From Phaeocystidibacter luteus (GTDB lineage: Bacteria; Bacteroidota; Bacteroidia; Flavobacteriales; Schleiferiaceae): a stretch of DNA of 64,000 nt. A program made the position numbers and the translations under genes. The stretch spans positions 1 through 64,000 of the forward strand of contig NZ_WBVO01000009.1 in NCBI RefSeq assembly GCF_008933115.1, read 5' to 3'. The notes below the pieces were generated by a model. The model did no database searches. It saw nothing but the letters and a program-made list of their open reading frames with translations, and was not told where the DNA came from. How positions within the stretch are numbered: the stretch's first letter is position 1; each line of letters starts with the position of its first letter. Positions 54,860-64,000 of the stretch are shown here, piece after piece.

Positions 54860-55918
54860 TCAATACGTATAAACGAAGGCATTCACATTCATTCCTGCGC
54901 CTACGGAAGCAAAGAGTAGGGTGTCGCCCTTCTTCAGGGTGTGTCCGTTGTAATCCGTTTTTCTAACGAGGTCGAATAATGTTGGTACCGTAGCAACGGA
55001 ACTATTCCCAAGCCAGTTGACTGACATTGGCAATACATTCTCTGGAATCTCTCGTATACCGTAAAGTCGATAGAAGCGATCTACCACTGCGTGATCTAGT
55101 TTCGCATTGGCTTGATGCATGAAAATCATGTCGAGGTCTTTGGCCTCTACGCCTGCGTCATCCATAGCCATCTTCATGGCCTTTGGAACTTCTTTAAGTG
55201 CAAACTCGTAAATCTTTCTCCCTTTCATTTTGATGAAGCGCTCATCTGGGTCTGCCCCTGGCTTCTCGCCTGGACCTGCGAACAAGTAATATGCCTCTTC
55301 CGCAGCTTTATTCATCACGGCAGATCCAATAATACCTGGCTTGTCGGAAGCCTCAAGGATGCATGCTCCTGCGCCATCGGCGAAGATCATCCCGTTTCGA
55401 TCGTGCGGATCCAGCGCTCTTGACAGCATCTCACACCCCACTACAAGGGCACGCTTAGCCTTACCAGCTTTGATATACATCTCCGCCAACAGAACGCCCT
55501 GAATCCAACCGGGACATCCGAAAAGGATATCAAATGGAACGCAGGCATCATTCTCAATTTCTAAGATATGCTTGATACGCGAAGCTAAGCTGGGCAGAAT
55601 ATCGCTGCGGCCAGTGCCTTTGTCCATATCTCCAAAGTTGTGCGCTGCAATAATGAGATCGATTGAGTTTGGATCGATTCCAGCTTCTTCAATGGCCACC
55701 TTTCCCGCAGCAGCCCCAAGGTCGGAAGCTCGCTCCTGGTCACTCGCATATCGACGCTCTCCAATGCCGGTAATCTCTTCGAACTTCCTCAGAAGATCTG
55801 GCATCGGCATAGGATACAATTCACCCTTTTCGTCGTAAAACTCGTGATTGGTAAAGTCCTCATTTGTTACCCTTTGGCTGGGAAGGACATGCCCTGTGCC
55901 TGTAAATTTGACGTACAT
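54860..55918 (-). CDS. 3-oxoacyl-ACP synthase III-like protein
   Basis: The 352-residue thiolase-fold enzyme has a complete Cys-His-Asn triad: FGCPGWIQG (Cys135), FMHQANAKLD, and NWLGNSSVATVPT. It is a ketoacyl-ACP synthase III relative; whether it starts fatty acid synthesis or condenses a special acyl chain cannot be decided. It is transcribed alone. Confidence 0.9.
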   Translation of the reverse strand: MYVKFTGTGHVLPSQRVTNEDFTNHEFYDEKGELYPMPMPDLLRKFEEITGIGERRYASDQERASDLGAAAGKVAIEEAGIDPNSIDLIIAAHNFGDMDKGTGRSDILPSLASRIKHILEIENDACVPFDILFGCPGWIQGVLLAEMYIKAGKAKRALVVGCEMLSRALDPHDRNGMIFADGAGACILEASDKPGIIGSAVMNKAAEEAYYLFAGPGEKPGADPDERFIKMKGRKIYEFALKEVPKAMKMAMDDAGVEAKDLDMIFMHQANAKLDHAVVDRFYRLYGIREIPENVLPMSVNWLGNSSVATVPTLFDLVRKTDYNGHTLKKGDTLLFASVGAGMNVNAFVYTY

Positions 55919-56085
55919 ACTCTCGTTTCAGGTTAGAAGTACCTATTCTATGTTGTAGTTAAGCTTGTCTCTTGGCGTTGGGAACAGCAAGTTTCAATTT
56001 TTATTTTGAACAACAAGAGAATATTGCAAAAATATTACGCATGCATAACCAATTTATGAAGTAAGTATACCTGCAACAAAACGAC

Positions 56086-56093
56086 TACCTTTG
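56086..56093 (+). promoter_or_regulatory. folE promoter -7 element (TACCTTTG)
   Basis: An exact TAnnTTTG lies 47 bases before the folE ATG. No TTG is at -33. Confidence 0.5.
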
Positions 56094-56139
56094 CAAACTC
56101 AATACGAAGTACTGCGTTAAGTACAGAAAGAATAAGGGC

Positions 56140-56838
56140 ATGAGCCAAGACAACAATAAAACTTCCGTAATGGATGAGCTCTATGAAAATGTAGGTGATG
56201 CACACCTAAGCTCATCGACGGATACACCGATGCTTCCGGGCGCATTTGATAAGTCGGATGACGATAAAATGCAGGCCATTGAGGAGCATGTAAAAGGTAT
56301 TATGGAAACGTTGGGACTCGATCTTGAAGATGACAGTCTCCGAGGCACTCCTCGACGCGTTGCCAAGATGTTTGTGAAGGAGACATTCGGCGGATTGGAT
56401 CCGAAGCGAATGCCAAATCTTTCCACTTTTGACAACAGCTATCAGTACGGCGAGATGTTAATCGAAAAGAACATCACCGTTTACAGTACATGTGAACACC
56501 ACCTCCTCCCTATCGTAGGTCGTGCTCACGTAGGCTACATCTCCAACGGAAAGGTTGTCGGCCTTAGCAAGATGAACCGAATCGTGGATTACTATGCCAA
56601 GCGACCACAAGTTCAAGAGCGCATGACACGTCAGGTTGTAAAAGCCCTGCAAGCTGCGCTCGGCACAGAAGACGTTGCTTGTGTTATAGATGCCAAGCAC
56701 CTATGCGTGAATTCGCGAGGTATCCGCGATATCGAAAGCAGTACGATCACTGCCGAATACGGTGGTAAATTCAAAGATGAAAAAGTAAGAAGAGAGTTCC
56801 TCGACTTCATTCGAATGGAAACTTCCTTCGGAGCCTAA
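56140..56838 (+). CDS. folE: GTP cyclohydrolase I
   Basis: The enzyme converts GTP to dihydroneopterin triphosphate, the first step of folate synthesis. The 232-residue protein has TCEHHLLPIVGRAHVGYI (Cys118, His120-121; zinc site) and KHLCVNSRGI (Cys189), and a conserved N-terminal GLDLEDDSLRGTPRRVAKM. The N-terminal 40 residues are variable. cysS starts 18 bases downstream. Confidence 0.96.
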   Translation: MSQDNNKTSVMDELYENVGDAHLSSSTDTPMLPGAFDKSDDDKMQAIEEHVKGIMETLGLDLEDDSLRGTPRRVAKMFVKETFGGLDPKRMPNLSTFDNSYQYGEMLIEKNITVYSTCEHHLLPIVGRAHVGYISNGKVVGLSKMNRIVDYYAKRPQVQERMTRQVVKALQAALGTEDVACVIDAKHLCVNSRGIRDIESSTITAEYGGKFKDEKVRREFLDFIRMETSFGA

Positions 56839-56856
56839 TATCAACCTCATTTTTCC

Positions 56857-58341
56857 ATGGCCTTATACGAGACCAACGAGCTGAAAATCTACAACAGCGT
56901 TTCAGCCAGCAAAGAGAACTTCGTTCCGATTAAGTCACCTTTGGTAGGTATGTATGTGTGCGGTCCAACCGTATACAGCGACGTACACCTCGGGAACTGT
57001 CGCACGTTCATCTCTTTCGACATGGTCTTTCGTTACCTTCAACATCTCGGTTACAAAGTGCGTTACGTCCGCAATATCACGGATGCTGGTCACCTTGAAA
57101 ACGATGCCGACGAAGGAGAGGACAAGATTGCTAAAAAGGCACGCCTCGAGCAGCTTGAGCCCATGGAAATTGTTCAGCAGTACACCGTTGGTTTCCACGA
57201 TGTGATGGAGCGCTTCAATGCCTTCCCTCCTAGTATTGAGCCTACTGCCACTGGACATATCGTTGAGCAAATCGAAATGATCAAAGAAATCCTCGAGGCC
57301 GGATTGGCTTACGAGGTGAATGGTTCGGTTTACTTCGACGTTGAGAAATACAACAAAGAGAAGCACTACGGAAAGATCTCAGGTCGGAAGATTGAAGAGC
57401 TTTTCGAAGGTACGCGTGACCTTGACGGACAATCCGATAAGCGCAGTTCACTCGATTTTGCCCTCTGGAAGAAAGCGAGCCCTGCACACATCATGCGCTG
57501 GCCTTCTCCGTGGAGCGTCGGCTTTCCTGGATGGCACCTAGAGTGCTCGGTGATGTCAACCAAATACCTCGGTGAGTCATTCGACATTCACGGTGGTGGT
57601 ATGGACTTGAAGTTCCCGCACCACGAATGTGAGGTGGCTCAAAACCAAGCGGCTCATGGTCACGACGGGGCCCAAACGTGGATGCACGCCAACATGCTTA
57701 CGCTGAACGGGAAGCGCATGTCGAAATCTACCGGCAACACGCTACTGCCATACGAACTCTTTACGGGCGATACGCCAATCTTGGAGAAAGGCTTCCACCC
57801 TTCCGTAGTTCGGTTCTTCATTCACCAAGCGCACTACAGAAGTGTGCTGGACTTCTCTAATGACGCACTTGTGGCGGCAGAGAAAGGCTACCTCCGTCTC
57901 ATGGAGGCCATCGACAGCTTGGAAAGAATTGAGCCAGGCTCGAGTTCTTCGTGGGATGTGAAAACGTGGAGGCAGGAGTGCTACGACGCGATGAACGACG
58001 ACTTTAACAGTCCGATTTTGATCGCAAAATTGTTCGATGCGGTGCGCCAAATCAACAGCATGGTAGACGGCAAAGCGTCACTCACAGCTGAAGATCTCAA
58101 AGTCGTTTCAGACACTATCCACGGATTCGTATTCGACGTTCTTGGTCTACAAAAAGTAGCGGGCGCCAGCGATTCAGAAAGTGGAATAGACTCTGTGATG
58201 AACGTATTGATCGACCTTCGTCAACAAGCTCGCGCTGACAAAGACTTCGCGCTTTCCGATAAAATCAGAGATGAGCTAGCGGCGAAAGGCATCATTCTAA
58301 AGGACGGAAAAGACGGCACCACTTACACGATGAAATCGTGA
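56857..58341 (+). CDS. cysS: Cysteinyl-tRNA synthetase
   Basis: The 494-residue class I synthetase has the HIGH-type motif [11 protein letters not shown] near residue 45, a zinc site with MYVCGPTVY and a later CEV segment, and GKRMSKS (285-291). It lies between folE and yidD; yidD overlaps its stop by four bases. Confidence 0.97.
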   Translation: MALYETNELKIYNSVSASKENFVPIKSPLVGMYVCGPTVYSDVHLGNCRTFISFDMVFRYLQHLGYKVRYVRNITDAGHLENDADEGEDKIAKKARLEQLEPMEIVQQYTVGFHDVMERFNAFPPSIEPTATGHIVEQIEMIKEILEAGLAYEVNGSVYFDVEKYNKEKHYGKISGRKIEELFEGTRDLDGQSDKRSSLDFALWKKASPAHIMRWPSPWSVGFPGWHLECSVMSTKYLGESFDIHGGGMDLKFPHHECEVAQNQAAHGHDGAQTWMHANMLTLNGKRMSKSTGNTLLPYELFTGDTPILEKGFHPSVVRFFIHQAHYRSVLDFSNDALVAAEKGYLRLMEAIDSLERIEPGSSSSWDVKTWRQECYDAMNDDFNSPILIAKLFDAVRQINSMVDGKASLTAEDLKVVSDTIHGFVFDVLGLQKVAGASDSESGIDSVMNVLIDLRQQARADKDFALSDKIRDELAAKGIILKDGKDGTTYTMKS

Positions 58342-58583
58342 TAAAAGCCATTACATGGGTATTGAGCTTGCCTTTGTTGGCGCTAGTATTCTTGTATAGA
58401 TATGTGGTAAGTCCGCTGACGCCTCCAAGTTGCAGACACACTCCCACCTGTTCACAATATATGGGCGAGGCCATTGTAGAATGGGGACCGTTAAAAGGCT
58501 CTTGGTTGGGATTGAAAAGACTTTCTAAATGTCACCCTTGGGGAACTTGGGGATACGATCCAGTACCCAAGAAGCCCAAATAG
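58338..58583 (+). CDS. yidD: YidD membrane insertion efficiency factor
   Basis: The 81-residue protein starts with GTG overlapping the cysS stop. It has a hydrophobic N-terminus and the conserved [15 protein letters not shown] and [14 protein letters not shown] motifs. The family helps YidC insert membrane proteins. Confidence 0.93.
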   Translation: MIKAITWVLSLPLLALVFLYRYVVSPLTPPSCRHTPTCSQYMGEAIVEWGPLKGSWLGLKRLSKCHPWGTWGYDPVPKKPK

Positions 58584-58652
58584 AAAGCGGCTACGGAAGG
58601 CGGCAGGGCCGAATTCGTTGATTATCTTGCACGTTCAATTATTTCTAGATTG

Positions 58653-59747
58653 ATGAAGCGACTATTTCTATTCCTCTCATCTGCCGCACTAGTTGCCTGT
58701 AATGGCGGAGGAGATTCTTCTACCGATGGTGCATCTGGCGCCACATGGGTAAGTAAGGTTCAATATCCAGAAGAGGTTCATCTGCAAAATGTGAAGCAGC
58801 TCACCTGGGGAGGCGATAATGCCGAGGCGTACTTCAGCTTCGATGGCAAAATGCTCACCTTCCAGAGCAACAACCCAGCTTGGGGATTGCAATGCGATCA
58901 GATTTATGCTTTTGCATGGGGAGCCGACAGTGCAGAACTAGCTAAGCCTACTCCCATCAGCAATGGTTTGGGTAGAACTACGTGCGCCTACTTCATGCCT
59001 GGTGACTCAACCATACTGTATGCGAGCACCTTCGCCGGTGGAGATAGCTGCCCTGAAGTTCCCGAAAGAGACGGTGCTTACGTATGGCCGATTTACGAAA
59101 CGTTCGACATTTATGTCAGCAATTTGAACGGCCAAGTAATCGACACCCTAGTAAGTGGTCCTGGTTACGACGCTGAAGCCACGCTCTCACCTCAAGGTGA
59201 CAAGATTGTCTTCACAAGCACGCGCTCCGGCGATCTAGAGCTCTACACGTGCGACATCGATGGCTCGAATGTTCAACAAGTAACCAGTGATTTGGGATAC
59301 GATGGAGGTGCATTCTTTTCGCCTGACGGAAAGAAATTGATCTTCCGCGCTTCACGACCAAAAACAGAGGAGGAAGTTGAGAAATACACGTCACTCCTAG
59401 CTGAAGGTCTCGTTGAGCCCACCAACATGGAGCTCTATGTTTGCAATGTGGATGGAAGCGAATTGAAGAAGATCACGGATTTAGGCAATGCCAATTGGGC
59501 GCCTTACTTCCACCCTTCTGGAGAGCGTGTTTTATTCTCTTCAAACCATATGAGCGAACGCGGATTTCCGTTTAACATCTTCATGTTAGATTTGAATACC
59601 CAGGAGATTGAGCAAATTACATTCGACAATGCATTCGACTCATTCCCTATGTTCTCGCCAGATGGCAAGAAACTCGTATTTGCTTCGAACAGAAACAACG
59701 GGGGTACAAGAAATACCAACTTGTTTATTGCCGACTGGGTAGACTAA
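58653..59747 (+). CDS. PD40/WD40-like beta-propeller lipoprotein (TolB-like)
   Basis: The 364-residue protein has a lipoprotein signal ending ALVAC. Repeats of the TolB/WD40-like PD40 type follow: GYDAEATLSPQGDKIVFTST, GYDGGAFFSPDGKKLIFRAS, WAPYFHPSGERVLFSSN, and SFPMFSPDGKKLVFASN. It probably folds as a propeller in the periplasm or on the outer membrane. I use the ATG at 58653; TTG at 58650 is also in frame. Confidence 0.85.
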   Translation: MKRLFLFLSSAALVACNGGGDSSTDGASGATWVSKVQYPEEVHLQNVKQLTWGGDNAEAYFSFDGKMLTFQSNNPAWGLQCDQIYAFAWGADSAELAKPTPISNGLGRTTCAYFMPGDSTILYASTFAGGDSCPEVPERDGAYVWPIYETFDIYVSNLNGQVIDTLVSGPGYDAEATLSPQGDKIVFTSTRSGDLELYTCDIDGSNVQQVTSDLGYDGGAFFSPDGKKLIFRASRPKTEEEVEKYTSLLAEGLVEPTNMELYVCNVDGSELKKITDLGNANWAPYFHPSGERVLFSSNHMSERGFPFNIFMLDLNTQEIEQITFDNAFDSFPMFSPDGKKLVFASNRNNGGTRNTNLFIADWVD

Positions 59748-59763
59748 CCAACCAAACGCACAC

Positions 59764-60873
59764 ATGGAGTACTTGACCATTACTTGGGGGCTCGAGAAAG
59801 GGCTTGAATTAGGACCAATAACCATTCGTTGGTACAGTGTCCTATTCGCTATGGGGTTCATTCTTGGATTCCGCATTATGCTGCGCTACTTCAAGCAAGA
59901 AGGAATAAGCGAGAAGATGCTCGACAAGATGTTGGTATACTCCGTGATTGCCACAGTAGTTGGTGCGCGCCTCGGGCACGTCTTCTTTTACGACTGGGAC
60001 AGTTACAAGGACAATCTTTGGGAAATAGTAAAAGTCTGGAAAGGCGGGTTAGCTAGTCACGGTGCTGCTGTTGCGCTCATCATTGCCATGTGGTTATTCG
60101 GTAAGAAGCTCGTTGAATACTTCGACTCTGCATCGGTTTATCAAAGAAGCCTTTGGGCGCTGGATCGCCTCGTCATTACTGTTGCCTTGGCGGGATGCTT
60201 CATTCGCCTAGGAAACTTTGCGAACTCCGAGATCTATGGAAACATTTCGAATTCTGCCATTGAAACTGTGTTCGTCACCAATGTGCAGGATGGCCTTGAA
60301 GCCGTTTTTCGTGACTACTTCGAAAGTGTGGATATGAGTCCGACTGGAGAAGTTTACGAAACGGATTCCATCAAGTACCCGGTTTATACGCTCTCAGTGA
60401 CCCCGGCCATTGGTACGGGTCGTACTGACCAAGAAATTACGAGCGTATTTGGCACTAGCGTACCTCGTTATCTAGAAAATTTAGAGCAAAACAGGAAGAA
60501 TGCGCTTCCTATGCCAGGGGAAGACATTTCATACAATCAAGATACAGGACAACTTGAAATGAAGGTTCTGGGAGTGCCTCGTCTGCCTACGCAGCTCATT
60601 GAAAGCTTAGGCTACCTCCTCATATACCTCATTTTACGATTCCTCTTTACCAAAGAGGGTTTGCGCTATCGAAACGGCTTTATGTTTGGCGCCTTCTTGG
60701 TATTGATTTTCGGATTCCGCTTTGTGATAGAGTACTGGAAAGACTACCAATCTGCATTTGAGGCGGAGATGACCCTAAACAGAGGACAGCAATTGAGCAT
60801 TCCACTCGTGATTATTGGATTGTACTTCCTTTTCAGAAATGTACAAGTGAAACCTAAAAAGGTGGCAGAATAA
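59764..60873 (+). CDS. lgt: Prolipoprotein diacylglyceryl transferase
   Basis: Lgt transfers diacylglyceryl from phosphatidylglycerol to the cysteine of prolipoproteins in the inner membrane. The 369-residue protein has seven hydrophobic segments, KGGLASHGAAVAL, RLGNFANSEIYG and PRLPTQLIESLGYL. Between the last two motifs there are about 125 residues, clearly more than in E. coli Lgt (291 residues). It overlaps the next gene by one base and fits the many lipoproteins in this window. Confidence 0.95.
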   Translation: MEYLTITWGLEKGLELGPITIRWYSVLFAMGFILGFRIMLRYFKQEGISEKMLDKMLVYSVIATVVGARLGHVFFYDWDSYKDNLWEIVKVWKGGLASHGAAVALIIAMWLFGKKLVEYFDSASVYQRSLWALDRLVITVALAGCFIRLGNFANSEIYGNISNSAIETVFVTNVQDGLEAVFRDYFESVDMSPTGEVYETDSIKYPVYTLSVTPAIGTGRTDQEITSVFGTSVPRYLENLEQNRKNALPMPGEDISYNQDTGQLEMKVLGVPRLPTQLIESLGYLLIYLILRFLFTKEGLRYRNGFMFGAFLVLIFGFRFVIEYWKDYQSAFEAEMTLNRGQQLSIPLVIIGLYFLFRNVQVKPKKVAE

Positions 60874-61406
60874 TGCAAGCAGCAAGGAAAATTGGAGTTG
60901 TAGTCATCCTATTGGCGATGGTAGCCTTTGTGGTCCTTCAAGCCGGGATCTTTAAAGACACTCCAAAAAAGGAACGTCCCGTTCAACAACCTATAACCAA
61001 GGATTATGAACCGAGCTTCACCCATGAAGGGGAAGTGTGGTTCCTTGGGACAGATGGCGATACGCTTGCCACACTACCGATGGAGGTTGCTGAAACCAGC
61101 GAGGAGATTCAGTATGGGATGATGTACAGAAAGAGCTTCAAGCCAACGATGTACGCCATGCTCTTCCTAATGCCGGGCGGTGATCAACCAAGAAGCTTTT
61201 GGATGAGAAATACCATCGTTCCATTGGACATCATCTACATCAATTCAAATCGCGAAGTAGTTTCGATTGTTGAAAATGCACGCCCGATGGACGATACATC
61301 GCTACCTTCTGAAGGTCCAGCTAGCTTCGTTATAGAAGTCCCTTCCGGATACACACGAAGTCGCGGAATCGCAGCAGGAACCAAGGTAGCCTGGATGCGC
61401 TTTTAG
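60873..61406 (+). CDS. DUF192 family exported protein
   Basis: The 177-residue protein has an N-terminal hydrophobic anchor (about residues 7-27) and the DUF192 core with EIQYGMMYRKSF, SFWMRNTIVPLDIIYI and SFVIEVPSGYTRSRGI. The function of the family is unknown. It starts at the last base of lgt and precedes a lipocalin-like gene by one base. Confidence 0.88.
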   Translation: MQAARKIGVVVILLAMVAFVVLQAGIFKDTPKKERPVQQPITKDYEPSFTHEGEVWFLGTDGDTLATLPMEVAETSEEIQYGMMYRKSFKPTMYAMLFLMPGGDQPRSFWMRNTIVPLDIIYINSNREVVSIVENARPMDDTSLPSEGPASFVIEVPSGYTRSRGIAAGTKVAWMRF

Positions 61407-61407
61407 G

Positions 61408-61926
61408 ATGCGGTTTTACCTTTCAATTTTAGCCTTTGCGCTGCTAACGTCAAGCTGTTCTGAAGAAAAAACGGATTCCTCCTTCCCGCTTGTCGGAATG
61501 TGGGAACTGGTTGAAATGAACTTACTAGACAGTACGGCACATGAAACGCCATTCAAAGGTGGAATGCAAGGCGTTTTGCTGTACAGCCAAGATGGGCACG
61601 TGGCTCTGCACCTCAGCTACGCGGACTATCAAATCACAGACTTATCCATTCGCAACTTTACGGATACGTTGTCGCGAGAAAAGCTCGAATATCTGACCGG
61701 AACCTACCACTACATTGGGGATTATGAGCTCTTGGAAATGGAGGCTGACAGGGAGAAAACGACGGGGACAATCCAGCATACACGCAGAGTTCATTCAAAT
61801 CCAAACGACTGGGGGAAAGTAGTGGAGAGATCCTTCGAATACCGAAATGACACCTTACGTATGCGTCCAGTTGAGGCAGTGAATTCGGGGATACGATTGG
61901 CGTGGGTACGAAGCAGGGATAATTAA
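61408..61926 (+). CDS. Lipocalin-like lipoprotein
   Basis: The 172-residue protein has a lipoprotein signal (LLTSSCS, Cys17) and a domain opening PLVGMWELVEMNLLD with a GVLLYSQDGHVALHL strand. This is the pattern of the lipocalin-like domain (PF13924 type). Ligand and role are unknown. It follows the DUF192 gene by one base. Confidence 0.78.
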   Translation: MRFYLSILAFALLTSSCSEEKTDSSFPLVGMWELVEMNLLDSTAHETPFKGGMQGVLLYSQDGHVALHLSYADYQITDLSIRNFTDTLSREKLEYLTGTYHYIGDYELLEMEADREKTTGTIQHTRRVHSNPNDWGKVVERSFEYRNDTLRMRPVEAVNSGIRLAWVRSRDN

Positions 61927-61978
61927 CTTTCATGTTAAACCGTCTGAATCGTATTTTCGCTCAAACGAATACGCATCT

Positions 61979-62251
61979 ATGAAAAAGTACGGCCTACTCA
62001 TCACCTTCCTCGCAATCTTACTCATCGATGTGGCCTGGCTTACAGCGTATCATCAAGATCTTTTCGATAAGAACGGTCCGTTTTTATTTCTGTTTATCAG
62101 CACTCGCGTTGCGCTTATCGCCATTGGTTATGTGATGATGAAGCGCACTCAAAATTGGCTGTACTTCATCATGATGATGTCTTACCTCTTCTTCTCTTTC
62201 GTGGTAAGCTCCCTCTATTATATCAGCACAAACTCTGGTTCTGCTTTTTAA
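61979..62251 (+). CDS. Small membrane protein of unknown function
   Basis: The 90-residue protein has three hydrophobic segments (about residues 5-22, 36-55 and 60-85). No family was recognised. It stands 52 bases after the lipocalin-like gene. Confidence 0.65.
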   Translation: MKKYGLLITFLAILLIDVAWLTAYHQDLFDKNGPFLFLFISTRVALIAIGYVMMKRTQNWLYFIMMMSYLFFSFVVSSLYYISTNSGSAF

Positions 62252-62323
62252 TTTTGAAAGGCAAGGCGAACTATTTCGTCCATCCAGCGTATTGAAATAG
62301 ACTCACAAACACTTTTATCACTT

Positions 62324-62854
62324 ATGAAAAAGCTACTACTCCTCGCCGCACTTACACTTGGGTTTGGGTTTTCAGCACTCGCACAAGACGGAACCGAAAC
62401 GCTCGAGCCGAAGCCTAGTCCAACCGATATTGCCAAAACTTGGGTTGGTGATAGCTACGTAAAGATCACATACAACCGTCCACATAAGCGCGGCCGCGCC
62501 ATTTTCGGTGACCTCGTACCGTACGGTGAAGTTTGGAGAACCGGCGCAAACGCCGCTACCGAAATCACAACTACAGGTGACATCACCATCGGCGGAAAAG
62601 AGCTTCCTGCGGGAACATACAGCATCTTCACTATACCGAATGAAGATTCATGGACAATCATTATCAATAGCGACCTCGGACAATGGGGAGCGTATCGCTA
62701 CAAAGAAGAAAACGACGTGGTTCGTTTCAATGTGGATACGCAAGAAGCACCTTCTACCTACGAGGCCTTTACCATCGCGTTCGAAGGCGAAGGCAACAGC
62801 AAAATGCTCGTAATGATGTGGGACGATGTGAAAGTATCGATCTCTATCAAATAA
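62324..62854 (+). CDS. DUF2911 family exported protein
   Basis: The 176-residue protein has a signal peptide ending FSALAQD and the DUF2911 core with VKITYNRPHKRGRAIFGDLVPYGEVWRTGANAATEI and LPAGTYSIFTIP. The function is unknown. A bidirectional terminator follows. Confidence 0.9.
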   Translation: MKKLLLLAALTLGFGFSALAQDGTETLEPKPSPTDIAKTWVGDSYVKITYNRPHKRGRAIFGDLVPYGEVWRTGANAATEITTTGDITIGGKELPAGTYSIFTIPNEDSWTIIINSDLGQWGAYRYKEENDVVRFNVDTQEAPSTYEAFTIAFEGEGNSKMLVMMWDDVKVSISIK

Positions 62855-62875
62855 AGACTGACTGTCATTTATTGA

Positions 62876-62909
62876 AAAAGGCCATCTGTGTGGAAGCAGA
62901 TGGCCTTTT
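62876..62909. terminator. Bidirectional terminator between the DUF2911 and M1 peptidase genes
   Basis: AAAAGGCCATCTG and CAGATGGCCTTTT form a 13-base-pair stem, symmetric for the converging genes. Confidence 0.88.
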
Positions 62910-62939
62910 CTATTTGTAGTCTAAAGTCTCGAATCGCAA

Positions 62940-64000
62940 CTATTGCTGCTCCTCTTGCATTGGGTTCGGTCGTGATTGACGCTCCGAACGTTTGAACAAT
63001 TGGAATCTCGAAGGCTCTGCTCTCGCTGGCCAGTAGTTGTCGTTTCTGTCGGTATCCGCAGTTTCCAAGAATGGATCTAGCTCGATGGCCACAACCTCTT
63101 TCTCGAAAGGAAACACCTTGGTAAACTCGTCTTCATTCTTCAACCATACCTCAGCCGGAACGCGAACAATGTCGTTGGTTCCATCAGCGAAGGTCACTTT
63201 TAAGATTACCGGCATAATCAGTCCTCCTTCATTTTCAAAAGTGATTTGCACGAAGGTGTATCCGGCTTGCAAAAGCTCTTGCTGACGTGGACTCAAGTTT
63301 GCCACATAGTTCGCATATGCCTCCGCGTATCCTCTTTCACGTTGATACGGGTTATACGAATTGTAGAAGTCTCTGGCGTCTTCATCTGTCTCCACAACGG
63401 TCTGCTCGATGTCTTCCTCGTTTCGCGTGTAGCCAATGTGTACACGCTCCTGGCGGTCGCGGATGCTATCTAAGCTCGACTCTACCATTGGATCAAGCGT
63501 ATTCAATTGGAATACCTCTACCTGCTTCATTGCGATGTCCACGTGGTTGGTCGTATAGAACCACCCTCTCCAGAACCAATCGAGGTCCGTTGCTGAGGCA
63601 TCTTCCATCGTACGGAAGAAGTCTGCCGGAGTAGGATGCTTGAATGCCCAGCGCTCCGAGTACACCTTGAAAGCGTAGTCGAACTGTTCTCTTCCCAAAA
63701 CAGTTTCTCGAAGAATATTGAGTGCTGTTGCAGGCTTGCCATAGGCGTTGTTGCCAAATTGAATGATGCTCTCCGAATTCGTCATTATCGGCATCTGACG
63801 ATCCTTGTCGTCGGCCATGTAAGGCACGATCTTGTATGCTGGACCTCGGCGCGACGGATATTCACGGTCCCACTCCTGCTCCGCGAGATACTGCACGAAC
63901 GTATTTAAACCTTCGTCCATCCATGTCCATTGGCGCTCGTCGCTGTTCACAATCATCGGGAAGAAGTTGTGTCCCACTTCGTGAATAATTACGCTGATGA
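62940..64000 (-). CDS. M1 family metallopeptidase, C-terminal part
   Basis: The gene runs off the right edge, so only its last 353 codons are seen. The zinc motif HEVGH is encoded at 63969-63983, and WMDEGLNTFVQYLAE follows with the third ligand Glu, as in M1 aminopeptidases. The C-terminal half has YGKPATALNILRETVLG and WFWRGWFYTTNHVDIA, as in Bacteroidota M1 proteins. It ends Gln-rich. Confidence 0.9.
   Translation of the reverse strand, partial: ISVIIHEVGHNFFPMIVNSDERQWTWMDEGLNTFVQYLAEQEWDREYPSRRGPAYKIVPYMADDKDRQMPIMTNSESIIQFGNNAYGKPATALNILRETVLGREQFDYAFKVYSERWAFKHPTPADFFRTMEDASATDLDWFWRGWFYTTNHVDIAMKQVEVFQLNTLDPMVESSLDSIRDRQERVHIGYTRNEEDIEQTVVETDEDARDFYNSYNPYQRERGYAEAYANYVANLSPRQQELLQAGYTFVQITFENEGGLIMPVILKVTFADGTNDIVRVPAEVWLKNEDEFTKVFPFEKEVVAIELDPFLETADTDRNDNYWPARAEPSRFQLFKRSERQSRPNPMQEEQQ

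Overview
The window reads as chromosomal DNA of a member of the Bacteroidota, most likely order Flavobacteriales (Cryomorphaceae or Schleiferiaceae type). The grounds are: many lipoproteins and families largely confined to this phylum (DUF3822, the OmpP1/FadL-like porin, VPS10/BNR-repeat proteins, a LytS/LytTR pair, IcmF); weak Shine-Dalgarno signals; and repeated copies of the Bacteroidota promoter -7 element TAnnTTTG (mostly TATCTTTG or TACCTTTG) just upstream of genes. No phage, IS transposase, CRISPR array or rRNA was recognised. One tRNA (Glu) is present.

Layout. 1-2.7 kb: dnaX (minus) and a repeat-containing spacer. 2.7-5.5 kb: a small lipoprotein gene, a striking array of 16 tandem 54-bp units, then the ribosomal protein operon rpsF-rpsR-rplI. 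5.5-11.4 kb: O-antigen ligase/polymerase-like protein, a possible leader/attenuator region, a small unknown protein, exonuclease III, a lipoprotein, YpdA and a peroxiredoxin-like protein. 11.4-17.3 kb: PIF1-type helicase, an H-NOX/hybrid kinase pair and a di-haem peroxidase. 17.3-22.7 kb: an operon of icmF plus two paralogous class I isoprenoid-synthase-like proteins. 23.3-27.2 kb: five tightly coupled genes for exported proteins built round a Tat-exported DUF1501 protein. 27.3-32.1 kb: YjjG, RecD-like helicase, a pilin-like/DUF3822/RsmD operon and RdgB. 32.2-35.4 kb: secreted protein, LytS kinase, LytTR regulator and a lipoprotein with three E-set domains, with a LytTR-like direct repeat upstream. 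35.4-43.2 kb: JmjC-like protein, SLC13 transporter, OxyR, and a five-gene minus-strand run (radC, UDP-GlcNAc 2-epimerase, unknown, polysaccharide deacetylase, FemAB-like). 43.3-45.9 kb: rpsT, tRNA-Glu, unknown protein, proS. 46-54.8 kb: exported low-complexity lipoprotein, OmpP1-like porin, TPR hybrid kinase, large sortilin-like secreted protein. 54.9-64 kb: FabH-like synthase, folE-cysS-yidD, PD40 lipoprotein, lgt, DUF192 protein, small lipoprotein and membrane protein, DUF2911 protein, and the 3' part of an M1 metallopeptidase running off the right edge.

Most same-strand genes are packed with 4-bp ATGA overlaps or short gaps. Six of the eight convergent gene pairs meet with a shared 4-bp stop overlap or a 0-1 bp gap and leave no space for a hairpin terminator; the other two have a symmetric bidirectional hairpin. 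The most unusual items are the nested 18/54-bp palindromic array before rpsF, the DUF1501 cassette with a CX4CH cytochrome, the coupling of icmF with twin isoprenoid-synthase-like genes, the LytTR operon with its putative operator, and the leader-ORF/alternative-hairpin arrangement at 7520-7817.
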